A stretch of 64,000 nucleotides of DNA, taken from Jejudonia soesokkakensis (GTDB lineage Bacteria; Bacteroidota; Bacteroidia; Flavobacteriales; Flavobacteriaceae). Positions 9,330 to 19,441 of this stretch are shown here, in pieces. Position 1 is the first letter of the stretch; the number at the start of each line of letters is the position of its first letter. The translations under genes were made by a program, and so were the position numbers. The DNA lies in NCBI RefSeq assembly GCF_042664795.1, contig NZ_JBHTBN010000001.1, forward strand, positions 682,001-746,000. The letters are read 5' to 3'. The notes below the pieces were generated by a model. It was not told the DNA's origin, made no database searches, and saw only the letters and a list, made by a program, of their open reading frames with translations.

Positions 9330-9361
9330 TATTTTCGGTTTAAAAATTTCGCATACTTTTG
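9330..9361 (+). promoter_or_regulatory. Putative topA promoter
   Basis: -7 element TACTTTTG (9354-9361), a full match to TAnnTTTG, with T-rich sequence TTTTCGG about 20 nt upstream. It is 54 nt before the topA ATG. Confidence 0.5.
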
Positions 9362-9415
9362 TAGCCCAATATTTGGTTCCCCTCTTCTCGGGAATTAAAA
9401 AATAAACTGGTAGAT

Positions 9416-11932
9416 ATGGCAAAGAATTTAGTGATCGTAGAGTCCCCGGCAAAGGCAAAAACTATAGAGAAATTTCTTGGAAAAGATTTTAAGGTAGCTT
9501 CAAGTTTTGGTCATATTGCAGACCTTCCTTCCAAAGAGTTGGGTGTTGATGTAGAGGGTGACTTTACTCCTAAATATATTGTATCAAGTGATAAAAAGGC
9601 TCTTGTAAATGATCTCAAGAAGCAAGCAAAAAAAGCAGAGATGGTTTGGTTAGCAAGTGATGAGGATCGCGAGGGAGAAGCTATTGCATGGCACTTAGCC
9701 GAAGAATTAGACCTAAAAGATGAAAACACAAAACGAATTGTCTTTCATGAAATTACAAAGTCGGCTATCTTAAAAGCTATTGAGAACCCTAGAAAAATAA
9801 ATTACGATCTAGTAAATGCTCAGCAAGCAAGGCGCGTGCTGGATAGATTAGTTGGATACGAATTGTCTCCAGTATTATGGAGGAAAGTGAAAGGCGGACT
9901 CTCTGCTGGACGTGTACAAAGTGTTGCAGTGCGTTTAATTGTAGAACGTGAACGTGAGATCGAAGGATTTACACCTGTTGCTTCCTACAGAGTGGATGCA
10001 GAATTTACAACGACCGATGGCAGTAAGTTTAAGGCAAAATTGCCTAAGAACTTTGAAACTGAAGCAGAGGCGCGGGCATTTCTTCAAAAAAATATAAAAG
10101 CAACCTATGATGTAGCAGATCTTACCAAAAAACCTGCAAAGAAATCACCTGCAGCTCCGTTTACAACCTCTACTTTACAACAGGAAGCAGCAAGGAAGTT
10201 GTATTTTTCAGTAGGAAAAACCATGACCATTGCGCAACGTTTGTACGAAGCTGGTTTGATTACCTATATGAGAACCGATAGCGTCAATCTCTCGAACGAT
10301 GCCAAAGCAGCTGCACAAAAGGAAATTGAAACTTCGTACGGAAGCAACTACAGTAAGCCAAGAAACTATAAAGGAAAATCTAAAGGAGCTCAAGAAGCAC
10401 ACGAGGCCATTCGCCCTACCGATATGTCCAAACACGGAATTTCTGGAGACAGAGATCAGGAACGATTATACGATTTAATCTGGAAACGTACGCTGGCATC
10501 TCAAATGAGTGATGCACAACTGGAGCGCACCAATGTAAAAATTGGGATACATGCTTCGGAAAAAGTAGCAGAAACATTTACTGCAAACGGTGAAATGATC
10601 AAGTTTGACGGTTTTTTAAAAGTATATCTTGAAGGCACAGATTTTGAAGAGGAAGAACAGGACGGAATGTTGCCCAACTTATCAAAAGGAGACAAACTTG
10701 ACAACGAATACATCACGGCAACCGAACGCTTTACAAGACCGCCCTATCGATTTACGGAAGCTTCTTTGGTGAAACAATTGGAAGAACTTGGCATTGGACG
10801 TCCGTCCACCTATGCACCCACCATTTCTACTATTATAAGTCGCAATTATGTTGAAAAGGGAACTATAGAAGGCGTGGAGCGAAACTATCTTCAGTTAACC
10901 CTGGAAAACGATTCCTTGAAAGATAAAAAACTTACCGAAACTGTTGGATCCGACAAAGGAAAATTAGTCCCTACAGATATAGGTCTTATTGTAAACGACT
11001 TTTTGGTAGAACATTTTTCGTCGATTCTTGATTTTAACTTTACTGCAAAAGTAGAAGAGGATTTTGACGATATCGCCGAAGGAAAAGAGGAATGGAAAAA
11101 GATGATGAAGGATTTTTATGCAAAATTCCATCCTAATGTAGAAGATGTACAAGAAAATGCAGATCGGGAAAGCGGCGAGCGTATTCTGGGAGATGATCCT
11201 GAAACAGGAAGACCTGTATTGGTTCGGTTAGGAAAATTTGGTCCCATGGCTCAGATAGGAGCTCCAGATGATGAGGAAAAGAAATTTGCGAGCTTACGTC
11301 CAGACCAGCAATTACACTTAGTGACCTTCGAAGAAGTGATGGACCTGTTTAAGCTTCCGAAGACATTAGGCGTCTATGACGGCGAAGAAGTAGAGGTGAA
11401 CAATGGCCGATATGGTCCGTATGTTCGATTAGGAAAAACATTTATCTCAATTCCGAAGGGAATGGATCCCTTGGATGTGGATATGGCATTTGCGAAGGAG
11501 TTGATCGAAGAGAAGAAAAAAGCAGACGCACCTATCTATCACTATGAAGATTTACCTGTTCAAAAAGGGAAAGGGAGATTTGGTCCTTTTATCAAGTGGA
11601 ACGATATGTTCATCAATGTAAACAAGAAGTACGATTTTGATAATTTGAGTGACGAAGATATTGAAGAACTGATTGAAGCTAAAAAGCAAAAAGAAATCGA
11701 TAAGCTTATTCAAGAATGGCCAGAGGAAGGCATCCGATTAGAAAAAGCACGATGGGGACGCTTTAATTTAATAAAGGGGAAAACCAAAGTAGAGCTTCCA
11801 AAAACGACCAAAGCAGATAAAATAACTTTAGAAGAAGCGCAGGATATATTGGCTAAAAAGGCCCCTAAGAAAAAGAAGGCTTCAGCTAAAAAGAAAACCA
11901 CAAAGAAAAAAGCAACTGCAAAGAAAAAATAG
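9416..11932 (+). CDS. topA: DNA topoisomerase I
   Basis: Type IA topoisomerase that relaxes negative supercoils by a transient 5'-phosphotyrosine link. 838 residues: TOPRIM domain at the N-terminus (LVIVESPAKAKTIEKFLG; DEDREGEAIAWH), active-site region GLITYMRTDSVNLS with the catalytic Tyr near residue 284, the GRPSTYAPTISTI motif, then C-terminal topoisomerase I repeat modules (GRYGPYVRLGK, GRFGPFIKW) and a Lys/Ala-rich basic tail in place of Cys4 zinc ribbons, as in other Bacteroidota. Confidence 0.97.
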   Translation: MAKNLVIVESPAKAKTIEKFLGKDFKVASSFGHIADLPSKELGVDVEGDFTPKYIVSSDKKALVNDLKKQAKKAEMVWLASDEDREGEAIAWHLAEELDLKDENTKRIVFHEITKSAILKAIENPRKINYDLVNAQQARRVLDRLVGYELSPVLWRKVKGGLSAGRVQSVAVRLIVEREREIEGFTPVASYRVDAEFTTTDGSKFKAKLPKNFETEAEARAFLQKNIKATYDVADLTKKPAKKSPAAPFTTSTLQQEAARKLYFSVGKTMTIAQRLYEAGLITYMRTDSVNLSNDAKAAAQKEIETSYGSNYSKPRNYKGKSKGAQEAHEAIRPTDMSKHGISGDRDQERLYDLIWKRTLASQMSDAQLERTNVKIGIHASEKVAETFTANGEMIKFDGFLKVYLEGTDFEEEEQDGMLPNLSKGDKLDNEYITATERFTRPPYRFTEASLVKQLEELGIGRPSTYAPTISTIISRNYVEKGTIEGVERNYLQLTLENDSLKDKKLTETVGSDKGKLVPTDIGLIVNDFLVEHFSSILDFNFTAKVEEDFDDIAEGKEEWKKMMKDFYAKFHPNVEDVQENADRESGERILGDDPETGRPVLVRLGKFGPMAQIGAPDDEEKKFASLRPDQQLHLVTFEEVMDLFKLPKTLGVYDGEEVEVNNGRYGPYVRLGKTFISIPKGMDPLDVDMAFAKELIEEKKKADAPIYHYEDLPVQKGKGRFGPFIKWNDMFINVNKKYDFDNLSDEDIEELIEAKKQKEIDKLIQEWPEEGIRLEKARWGRFNLIKGKTKVELPKTTKADKITLEEAQDILAKKAPKKKKASAKKKTTKKKATAKKK

Positions 11933-11990
11933 CAATTAGTTTGCAGTCGTAGCTTTTAGTAATAATAACACAACTAATTAACAAAGTACC

Positions 11991-13154
11991 TTGAACGAAT
12001 TTCTTTCTCCGGTATCAAAATCAGTACTAGCTCATAAAGAGGTGCTTCCTGCGGGAACGTTGGGAAAGCAGATAGCTTGTCATAAGGAAGCTGGGAATCT
12101 TCCCGACTTAAAAGATGTCACGTTTGCCCTCTTTGGAATAAAAGAAAACCGAAACGATATCAATTACATGGGAGCTGAGGTAGGCTTTGATAGTTTCAGA
12201 AAAGCTTTTTATTCGTTATATCCTGGAAACTGGTCTCATGCTATTGTGGACCTTGGGGATATAGAAAAAGGAGAGTCTGTTGAAGACACTTATTTCGCAA
12301 CAAGAACTGTGACCGAAGCATTGCTTCAGAAAAAAATTATCCCTTTGCTATTAGGTGGAAGTCAGGACTTATTGTATTCGCAATATCGTGCCTACGACTC
12401 AGTAAAGAAAATGATCAATTTGGCCAATGTAGATACGCGTTTTGATATAGGAGATGCAGACAAACCGGTTCATAGTAAATCCTATGTTGGTAAAATCATT
12501 GTAGATACACCTTATAATTTATTTAACTACAGTGTGCTTGGATACCAATCTTTTTTTAATGCCCCTCAAGAAATCGCATTGATGGATAAATTATTTTTTG
12601 ATGCGTATAGGCTGGGAGAAGTTACAGCAGATATAACGTCGATAGAACCGATATTGCGTGATGCAGATGCGGTGGCTTTAGATAGTACGGCAATAAAAAG
12701 TTCAGAAATAAGTTATAAAAATAACGAAAGTCCAAATGGCTTTGATGGAAGAGAAATATGTGCGGTAGCAAGATATGCAGGTATAAGTACTAAAGTAAGC
12801 TCTTTTGGCGTTTATGAATTAAATGAAGCCGATACTACCAAAAGTGGTGCAATGTTAATAGCGCAAGTACTTTGGTATTTTATAGAAGGTGTTAATTTTA
12901 GAGTGTCTGATGCAGATTTTGATAATGATCATAAGTTTACAACGTATAAGGTACCAGTAGATGATGAGGTCCTTATATTTAAGAAAAGTAATAGCACCGG
13001 AAGATGGTGGATAGAATTACCATTTATTTCAAGTGTTAATAATAAATTAAAAAGTAGAACGTTATTACCTTGCACTTATGGCGAATATTTGAGTGCAACA
13101 CATCAGGAAATTCCTGAAAGGTGGTATAAAGCCCGCCGAAAGAACGAAGTATAA
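11991..13154 (+). CDS. Arginase/formimidoylglutamase-fold protein, probably inactive
   Basis: 387 residues with ureohydrolase (arginase/agmatinase/formimidoylglutamase) fold sequence: IIPLLLGGSQDLLYSQ, LANVDTRFDIGD and ADAVALDSTAIKSSE align with the three metal-binding motifs GGxHD, DAHxD and SxDxDxxDP. Key ligands are changed: the first His is Gln, the DAHxD motif is degraded and the last motif lacks its aspartates, so I infer a pseudoenzyme. Translation seems to start at TTG (11991), with no suitable ATG nearby. It lies directly upstream of gldK, a conserved position in flavobacteria that suggests a link to gliding/T9SS. Confidence 0.75.
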   Translation: MNEFLSPVSKSVLAHKEVLPAGTLGKQIACHKEAGNLPDLKDVTFALFGIKENRNDINYMGAEVGFDSFRKAFYSLYPGNWSHAIVDLGDIEKGESVEDTYFATRTVTEALLQKKIIPLLLGGSQDLLYSQYRAYDSVKKMINLANVDTRFDIGDADKPVHSKSYVGKIIVDTPYNLFNYSVLGYQSFFNAPQEIALMDKLFFDAYRLGEVTADITSIEPILRDADAVALDSTAIKSSEISYKNNESPNGFDGREICAVARYAGISTKVSSFGVYELNEADTTKSGAMLIAQVLWYFIEGVNFRVSDADFDNDHKFTTYKVPVDDEVLIFKKSNSTGRWWIELPFISSVNNKLKSRTLLPCTYGEYLSATHQEIPERWYKARRKNEV

Positions 13155-13200
13155 ATCTAATAGTAAGAAAAATAGAATTAAGGGTTTTTAAAGAAAATAG

Positions 13201-13231
13201 TTGTTTTTTAAAGAAAATATAAATAGGTTTA
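13201..13231 (+). promoter_or_regulatory. Putative gldK operon promoter
   Basis: TTG at 13201 and TAGGTTTA at 13224-13231, 20 nt apart, resemble the Bacteroidota consensus with one mismatch. They lie 35 nt before the gldK ATG. Confidence 0.35.
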
Positions 13232-13266
13232 CGCCCTTAAATCTCTAGAATTTAACCTAAATCCCT

Positions 13267-14640
13267 ATGAAGAAGCTTATTGCATTAACTGCGATCGTTA
13301 CCTTTTTGTTCAGTTGTAACTCTGGAGACAGAGGAGAGCTCGTTGGCGCTAAAGGTAAAAAATGGTATCCTGAGAAACCTTATGGAATGACCTTAGTACC
13401 TGGCGGATCCTTTATTATGGGTAAAGCCGATGACGATTTTGTGGCTGTTAATGATGCCCCAACTAAAACGGTGACCGTACGTTCATTCTACATGGACGAA
13501 ACCGAAATTACCAATGCAGAGTACCGCCAGTTCGTTGAATGGGTACGTGACTCTACTGTCCGATTAAAATTAGCAATTCTTGCAGACGAAGTTGGTGCCA
13601 CTCCCGGAGATGGAGGGATTGGTGATTTTGCCTTTGTAGATCAAGAAGGCGAAGAGATGACTCCATGGGAGCAATACAATTATGATAACTACTACGGAAT
13701 GGGAGAAGACTTCTATGCCGGCAGAAAAATTAACAGGGATATCGATCTTATTTGGGACACCTCAGAATATCCAGATGAATATTACTCTGAAGTAATGGAT
13801 ACCATGTATATCCCTGCTGAAGAAGCCTATAATGGACAACGTACCATCGATGTTGAAAAACTGAAATTTCAGTATACCTATATGGACATTCAGGCAGCTG
13901 CTAGAGACAAATCAAAGCGTAGAAAAGATTTCATTAAAAAAGAAGAGGTAAAAATATATCCAGATACAACCGTTTGGATTAAGGACTTTAACTATTCGTA
14001 TAATGAGCCAATGCACAACGATTATTTCTGGCACGAAGCGTATGGAGAGTATCCTGTAGTGGGTGTAACCTGGGAGCAGGCAAAAGCATTTTGCGCATGG
14101 AGAACCTTATACAAAAATGCGTATCAGAAATCAAGAAGACGTCAGCATGTAAATTCATTCAGGCTTCCAGGGGAGGCAGAGTGGGAATATGCCGCAAGAG
14201 GTGGTCTTGAAGGAGCAACGTATCCTTGGGGTGATTACTACGCTAAAAACGACCGTGGTTGTTTCTTAGCAAACTTTAAGCCTTTGCGTGGAGATTATGC
14301 AGCAGATCAGGCATTATATACCGTAGAAGCAGATGCTTATGAGCCCAATGATTATAACCTTTATAACATGTCTGGTAATGTAAGTGAGTGGGTGGCTTCC
14401 TCATACGATCCAAACTCTTATGAATATTCTTCAACAATGAATCCTAATGTAAACGACAATGATAACTTCCGTAAAGTTGTTCGTGGAGGGTCATGGAAAG
14501 ATGTAGCATACTTTCTTCAGGTAAGTACTCGTGACTATGAGTATGCAGATTCTGCAAGAAGCTATATTGGTTTTAGAACAGTACAAGACTATATGGGAAC
14601 AGACGTAGTGCTAAACGATAAGTTTGGTGACGCACGTTAA
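13267..14640 (+). CDS. gldK: Gliding motility/T9SS lipoprotein GldK
   Basis: Outer-membrane lipoprotein that, by family, forms with GldN the periplasmic ring of the type IX secretion system. 457 residues: lipobox LFSC (Cys17), then a formylglycine-generating-enzyme (FGE-sulfatase) fold shown by LVPGGSFIMGK, the WEQAKAFCAWR region, FRLPGEAEWEYAARGG, NMSGNVSEWVASS and VVRGGSWKD. A long insertion (about 90-250) interrupts the FGE fold, as in other GldK proteins. First gene of gldKLMN. Confidence 0.96.
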   Translation: MKKLIALTAIVTFLFSCNSGDRGELVGAKGKKWYPEKPYGMTLVPGGSFIMGKADDDFVAVNDAPTKTVTVRSFYMDETEITNAEYRQFVEWVRDSTVRLKLAILADEVGATPGDGGIGDFAFVDQEGEEMTPWEQYNYDNYYGMGEDFYAGRKINRDIDLIWDTSEYPDEYYSEVMDTMYIPAEEAYNGQRTIDVEKLKFQYTYMDIQAAARDKSKRRKDFIKKEEVKIYPDTTVWIKDFNYSYNEPMHNDYFWHEAYGEYPVVGVTWEQAKAFCAWRTLYKNAYQKSRRRQHVNSFRLPGEAEWEYAARGGLEGATYPWGDYYAKNDRGCFLANFKPLRGDYAADQALYTVEADAYEPNDYNLYNMSGNVSEWVASSYDPNSYEYSSTMNPNVNDNDNFRKVVRGGSWKDVAYFLQVSTRDYEYADSARSYIGFRTVQDYMGTDVVLNDKFGDAR

Positions 14641-14710
14641 TCGATTCCTTCAACATATTTAAAATAACCTAAATTAAAATTGAACTAAACTAAATTTAAA
14701 CTATTGTATT

Positions 14711-15355
14711 ATGGCACAATCAAAATCAACCAAGAAATTATTTAACATGGCCTACGGGCTTGGAGCATCCATCGTAATTATTGGAGCTTTATTTAAAATT
14801 CTTCACTGGGACTTCGGTTTTCCATTTGATGGAAACACCCTATTAACAGTTGGTCTTGTTACTGAAGCAATTATTTTTGCGATTTCTGCATTCGAACCTG
14901 TAGAAGAAGATTTAGACTGGGCATTGGTATATCCTGAATTAGCTGGAGGCGTAACAAAAGGTAAAAAAGAAGCCCCTCAAGACGCAGAAGGTCTTTTATC
15001 TAAGAAATTAGATGCAATGCTAAAAGATGCACGTATTGATAGTGAGTTAATGAATAGCCTTAGTACTAGCATCCGTTCTTTTGAAGGTGCTGCGAAAGGA
15101 ATGGCTCCTACTGCCGACGCTATGAACTCAACTAAGAAATACAGTGAAGAAATGGCATTAGCTGCCGCGCAAATGGAATCATTAAATAGCTTGTATAAAG
15201 TACAGGTAGAAAACACAAGCCGTCAAACTGAAGTAAACGAAAGAGTAGCAGAAAATGCTGAGCAATTAAAAGCACAGATGGAACACTTAACTACGAACCT
15301 TTCATCACTTAATGGGGTGTACGGCGGAATGTTATCTGCAATGAATAGAAATTAA
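14711..15355 (+). CDS. gldL: Gliding motility/T9SS motor protein GldL
   Basis: Inner-membrane half of the proton-driven GldLM motor that powers type IX secretion and gliding. 214 residues: two N-terminal membrane helices (about 12-32 and 43-60) with the conserved GALFKILHWDF turn and acidic residue AISAFEP, followed by a long cytoplasmic coiled-coil region. 70 bp after gldK, 43 bp before gldM. Confidence 0.95.
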   Translation: MAQSKSTKKLFNMAYGLGASIVIIGALFKILHWDFGFPFDGNTLLTVGLVTEAIIFAISAFEPVEEDLDWALVYPELAGGVTKGKKEAPQDAEGLLSKKLDAMLKDARIDSELMNSLSTSIRSFEGAAKGMAPTADAMNSTKKYSEEMALAAAQMESLNSLYKVQVENTSRQTEVNERVAENAEQLKAQMEHLTTNLSSLNGVYGGMLSAMNRN

Positions 15356-15398
15356 GATTGTTTTTCAACCAAATTTTAACCACTAAAAAAACTTAAAA

Positions 15399-16952
15399 AT
15401 GGCAGGAGGAAAACTATCGGCTAGACAGAAAATGATTAACCTAATGTACTTGGTTTTCATTGCAATGCTAGCATTAAATATGTCCAAAGAAGTCCTATCG
15501 GCTTTTGGATTATTAAATAGTAAAATAAGTTCGGCAAATACAGCTACCGAGCAAAGAAACGTAGCGTTTATGGATGGGTTAGCAACAAAAGCTGCTGAAC
15601 AACCAGAACAGTACGCGGCAGTTGCTGAAAAGGCGCAGAGTGTTTCTGTAGTTTCTGAAGAATTAGATAATTATATTGCTGAAGTAAAAGCAGGTATTCT
15701 TGCAGAATATGAAGACAAAACAGAATACGAAGTCATGGACAAAGCAGACTACTTAAATCAAAAGTGGTTTAAAGGAGGGAAAATTTCTCCAGAAGGGCAA
15801 GCGTTCATCGATAAAGTAGATGCCTATCGTACAGAAATGTTAAACATATTACCAGCAGATACCTATCCGGACATTCGATCGTCTATTGAATCAAATTTTG
15901 CAACTGGCGAAGTGGAAGATAGCGAAGGTGTTAAGAAAACATGGTTATCGTATAACTATGAAGGGTTTCCGGCAATTGCATCGGTTACTAAGTTGACGCA
16001 AATGCAAGCTGATATTAAAACGACCAAAAATGAATTATTACAAAAAATGTTAGCGGGGCAACAGGCTTCAGCACTTTCATTTACTCAGTATAATACATTA
16101 TTGGAGCAGTCTAAATCGGCATACTATTCTGGAGAGCAATTTGATGGCGCTATTGTATTGGGACGTAAAGATCCTAATACCAAACCAAATGAAGTTGAAT
16201 TAACACTTGACGGTCGTAAACTGACTGAAAGTCAATACACTATTGAAAGTGGTAAAGTAAAATTAAATATTGGAGCGGGAGCACCTGGAGATCATAAAAT
16301 TGAGGGGAACTTAATTTTCCTTGAGAACGGTGAGCGAACAGAAATTCCTGTCAACTTAGCCTTTGCTACTATTTCTAAACCCAATGCAGCAGTCATTGCA
16401 GCAGATAAGATGAATGTAGTATACCGTGGGGTAGACAATCCTATGACGGTTTCTATTCCTGGAATACCAGATAACAAAGTATCTGCTTCAGGTGCTGGAT
16501 TAAGTAAAGTATCAGGTAGTAAATATGTAATGCGTCCACAAACTGGAAACACGGTTAATATCACAGCAAGTGGTACTTTGCCAGATGGCCAACGTGTGAG
16601 TTCTAGTTCTGAGTTCCGTATCAAAGGTATTCCGGCACCTGCTGGAACCATTAGAGGGGAATCTGGAAGAGTCCCAATGCAACGTAACGGTCTTGAAATT
16701 TCAAGTGTTGGAGCCGTTTTAGAAGATTTTGATTTTGACCTGGGATTACGTGTTACAGGATTTAGTTTTAAAGTGCCTAACCAACCCACAGTAGTCGTTT
16801 CTGGTACCACACTTAATGCACAAGCAAAAAATGCGTTACGTAGTGCCAAGCGTGGTGATGTTGTGTCAATTTTTGACATTAACACTAGCATTACGGGTAG
16901 TAATGTGAAACTACGTAAAACAGCTCCTGTATTTATTGAGTTGTCAAACTAG
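15399..16952 (+). CDS. gldM: Gliding motility/T9SS motor protein GldM
   Basis: Partner of GldL, with one N-terminal membrane helix (about 12-33: MINLMYLVFIAMLALNMSKEVL) and a large periplasmic part made of a helical domain and Ig-like beta domains that reach the GldKN ring. 517 residues, full length. N-terminal MAGGKLSARQKMINLMYLV is diagnostic. Confidence 0.96.
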   Translation: MAGGKLSARQKMINLMYLVFIAMLALNMSKEVLSAFGLLNSKISSANTATEQRNVAFMDGLATKAAEQPEQYAAVAEKAQSVSVVSEELDNYIAEVKAGILAEYEDKTEYEVMDKADYLNQKWFKGGKISPEGQAFIDKVDAYRTEMLNILPADTYPDIRSSIESNFATGEVEDSEGVKKTWLSYNYEGFPAIASVTKLTQMQADIKTTKNELLQKMLAGQQASALSFTQYNTLLEQSKSAYYSGEQFDGAIVLGRKDPNTKPNEVELTLDGRKLTESQYTIESGKVKLNIGAGAPGDHKIEGNLIFLENGERTEIPVNLAFATISKPNAAVIAADKMNVVYRGVDNPMTVSIPGIPDNKVSASGAGLSKVSGSKYVMRPQTGNTVNITASGTLPDGQRVSSSSEFRIKGIPAPAGTIRGESGRVPMQRNGLEISSVGAVLEDFDFDLGLRVTGFSFKVPNQPTVVVSGTTLNAQAKNALRSAKRGDVVSIFDINTSITGSNVKLRKTAPVFIELSN

Positions 16953-16970
16953 AAAATTAATTTATAAAAT

Positions 16971-17873
16971 ATGAATTTTAAAAATGTTGTTTTAACGGTT
17001 GTATTTGTAGTTGTTGGAGCATTAAGCGCCCAAGCGCAATTAAATGTTTTAAACGCAAAAACACCAGACGAGATTGGTAAAAAGACGGAAGCACAGATCG
17101 CTGCCGACAATGACGAGCCTTTGCCATATGGATATACAGATGAGCGTGATGTCCTTTGGTCTAAGACCGTTTGGGAAATCATCGATCTTGATGAGCGTGT
17201 AAACTTTCCATTGTACTATCCTATTGACACCTTTAATATTGGTGAAGAAAGAAGATCTTTATATGATGTATTAATAAAGAACATCAAAAATGGAAATATA
17301 GACCAGATCTATGCAGATTCATATTTTGCAAATAAAAGAGAATTAAGTGATATTAGAGCTTCATTAACCTATAGAGATACAACAGATATAGGGATTGATC
17401 AATTTAATGCTCAGGGTTATGTAGATCCACAATACATTAGAGAGTTTAATCTGGATGCTGGTGATATCGAAGAGTGGAGAATTCGTGGAATCTGGTATAT
17501 CGACAAGCGTCAAGGAGAATTAAAGTATCGGTTGTTAGGGATCTGTCCTGTTGCAAGTGAAGCTCGTTCTAAAGCGTTTCCAGATGAAAACATGGATAGT
17601 AAGGTTGAATTATTTTGGATTTGGTTTCCAGCCACCCGAAAGGTATTGCACAATGCAAAAGCATTTAACAGAGAGAATACCTCTCAGCCTATTTCTTACG
17701 ATCATTTGTTAAACTCAAGACGCTTTGATGCTATTGTTTATAAAGAAGACAATGTACAGGGTGACAGAGAAGTGGGGGAGTATATTAACGATAATGCCCT
17801 CATGATGCTCTTAGAATCTCAACGTATTAGAGAGCAAGTTCGTAATATTGAAATCGATCTTTGGAACTATTAA
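16971..17873 (+). CDS. gldN: Gliding motility/T9SS protein GldN
   Basis: Periplasmic component that complexes with GldK. 300 residues with a Sec signal peptide cleaved after AQA (about residue 22). Conserved DERDVLWSKTVWEIIDLDER and IWYIDKRQGELKYRLLGI, and the DUF4858-type GldN fold. Last gene of the operon, 18 bp after gldM, followed by a strong terminator. Confidence 0.95.
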   Translation: MNFKNVVLTVVFVVVGALSAQAQLNVLNAKTPDEIGKKTEAQIAADNDEPLPYGYTDERDVLWSKTVWEIIDLDERVNFPLYYPIDTFNIGEERRSLYDVLIKNIKNGNIDQIYADSYFANKRELSDIRASLTYRDTTDIGIDQFNAQGYVDPQYIREFNLDAGDIEEWRIRGIWYIDKRQGELKYRLLGICPVASEARSKAFPDENMDSKVELFWIWFPATRKVLHNAKAFNRENTSQPISYDHLLNSRRFDAIVYKEDNVQGDREVGEYINDNALMMLLESQRIREQVRNIEIDLWNY

Positions 17874-17898
17874 TGTTCATACCATAATATAATTGCTA

Positions 17899-17929
17899 AA
17901 CCCTGAAACTTTTGTTTCGGGGTTTTTTA
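17899..17929 (+). terminator. Terminator of gldKLMN
   Basis: 11-bp stem (17899-17909 with 17914-17924), loop TTTT, then a T-run; 25 nt after the gldN stop. Confidence 0.85.
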
Positions 17930-17939
17930 CTTTTGAACC

Positions 17940-18983
17940 ATGCAACAAGTAGAGTATATCGTTGTCGGATTAGGAATCGCAGGAATTAGTTTCTGTGAGC
18001 GCTTGTTCGCTGCAAATAAAGCATTTGTAGTCTACGATCCAGGAGTTAACCACTCAACCCTAATTTCTGGTGGCGTCCTTAACCCTGTGGTCTTAAAACG
18101 CTTTACAGCGACCTGGAGGGCACAAGAACAGCTGGACGCAGCTATCGCATTTTATAAGTCCCTTTCGGAAACTCTTACCATTCCATTGCTGGAAGCTACA
18201 GCTATCCATCGCATTTTTAAAAGCATAGAAGAACAGAACGATTGGATGGTCGCAAGTGATAAAAAGGAGTTGTCTTCCTTCCTTGCTTCTGAAATTTCTA
18301 AAAACACAAATACCGCGATCAACGCTCCTTTTGGCTTCGGAAAGGTTCACAATGCCTTTAAAATCAATACATCATTGCTAATCAATGCCTACCGAAAGTA
18401 TCTGGCAAAAGAGGGGCTGTTGCAAGCTGAAACTTTTGAGTACGAAGCTTTGAAAAGTACCACTGAAGGCTTTCAGTATAAAAATATTCTAGCAAAAAAA
18501 ATAGTCTTTTCCGAAGGCGCTTCAGTGATTCACAATCCCTATTTCAGAAACGATTTTGTCATTCCAAATAAAGGAGAATACGTACTCATTTACGCGCCTC
18601 AGTTACAATCTGATGCTATCCTAAAAGGCGGTATGCATCTTATTCCGCTAGGAAATGATACTTACAAAGTAGGAGCTACCTATGCAAGAGATGAATTTGA
18701 CACCCATCCTTCCGAAGTAAAAAAACAGCAAATCATCATACAATTGGAAAAAATGATCTCTTGTGAGTATGAGATCGTAGGTCATATAGCGGGTGTACGT
18801 CCTACCACCAAGGATCGCAGACCGTTGTTGGGAAGTCTTGCAGCTCATAAAAACATCTATTTCTTTAGCGGACTGGGAACTCGCGGAATTATGGGAGCAC
18901 CGTGGCTTTCAAAAAAATTGCTAGATTTTTCAGAGCATACTATACCGTTGCCAGAAGAAGTAGCTATTAGCCGATTTTGCTAG
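17940..18983 (+). CDS. FAD-dependent oxidoreductase (DAO family)
   Basis: 347-residue D-amino-acid-oxidase-type flavoprotein. The N-terminus has the dinucleotide-binding motif VVGLGIAGISFCERL (GxGxxG) and an acidic residue at the end of the second strand (VYDPG). The C-terminal HIAGVRPTTKDRRPLLG and YFFSGLGTRGIMGAPWLS match the FAD-contacting end of the family. The substrate is unknown; an amine or amino acid is likely from the family. It starts 11 nt after the gldN terminator and converges with the DUF983 gene (4-nt overlap of stops). Confidence 0.88.
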   Translation: MQQVEYIVVGLGIAGISFCERLFAANKAFVVYDPGVNHSTLISGGVLNPVVLKRFTATWRAQEQLDAAIAFYKSLSETLTIPLLEATAIHRIFKSIEEQNDWMVASDKKELSSFLASEISKNTNTAINAPFGFGKVHNAFKINTSLLINAYRKYLAKEGLLQAETFEYEALKSTTEGFQYKNILAKKIVFSEGASVIHNPYFRNDFVIPNKGEYVLIYAPQLQSDAILKGGMHLIPLGNDTYKVGATYARDEFDTHPSEVKKQQIIIQLEKMISCEYEIVGHIAGVRPTTKDRRPLLGSLAAHKNIYFFSGLGTRGIMGAPWLSKKLLDFSEHTIPLPEEVAISRFC

Positions 18984-19351
18984 ACTTTTGATTTATCAAA
19001 CTTGAAAAACAAGTTGATCCAAATATTTCTGGAAAGTCTTAAGATAATAGGTAGCGCTAAGATTAGGGTTCCTACAATGGCAAGAAAAATTCCCATTTTA
19101 TCCAGTTTTAAAATAAAATAGGTGATTACGAAAGCAGCTACGGCAAAGGCGATGCCTACTCCATAACTTACATACATAGCACCGTAAAAGAATGACGGTT
19201 CAATTTTGAATTTGGTATTGCAATTCGAGCAGCGTTCTGGCATTTGTAAGGTTTCAGAAATTACATACGGATTGGAATTTTTATACATTTTACCTGTCTG
19301 GCAAACAGGGCAAGTACTGGTAAAAATACTGTATAATTTTGTTCCTTTCAT
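18980..19351 (-). CDS. DUF983 membrane protein
   Basis: 123 residues. An N-terminal zinc-ribbon-like part with two CxxC pairs (CPVCQTG and CSNCNTKF) is followed by two membrane helices (about 55-80 and 85-105). This combination is the DUF983 family; function unknown. Convergent with the FAD oxidoreductase gene. Confidence 0.88.
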   Translation of the reverse strand: MKGTKLYSIFTSTCPVCQTGKMYKNSNPYVISETLQMPERCSNCNTKFKIEPSFFYGAMYVSYGVGIAFAVAAFVITYFILKLDKMGIFLAIVGTLILALPIILRLSRNIWINLFFKFDKSKV

Positions 19352-19441
19352 TTTGAATACCTTTTGGCAAGAAGCTTTTATAACACCTCAAAAATACTCA
19401 TATTTGCACCAAATTTATACAAGACCCTATAGAATTATCGT

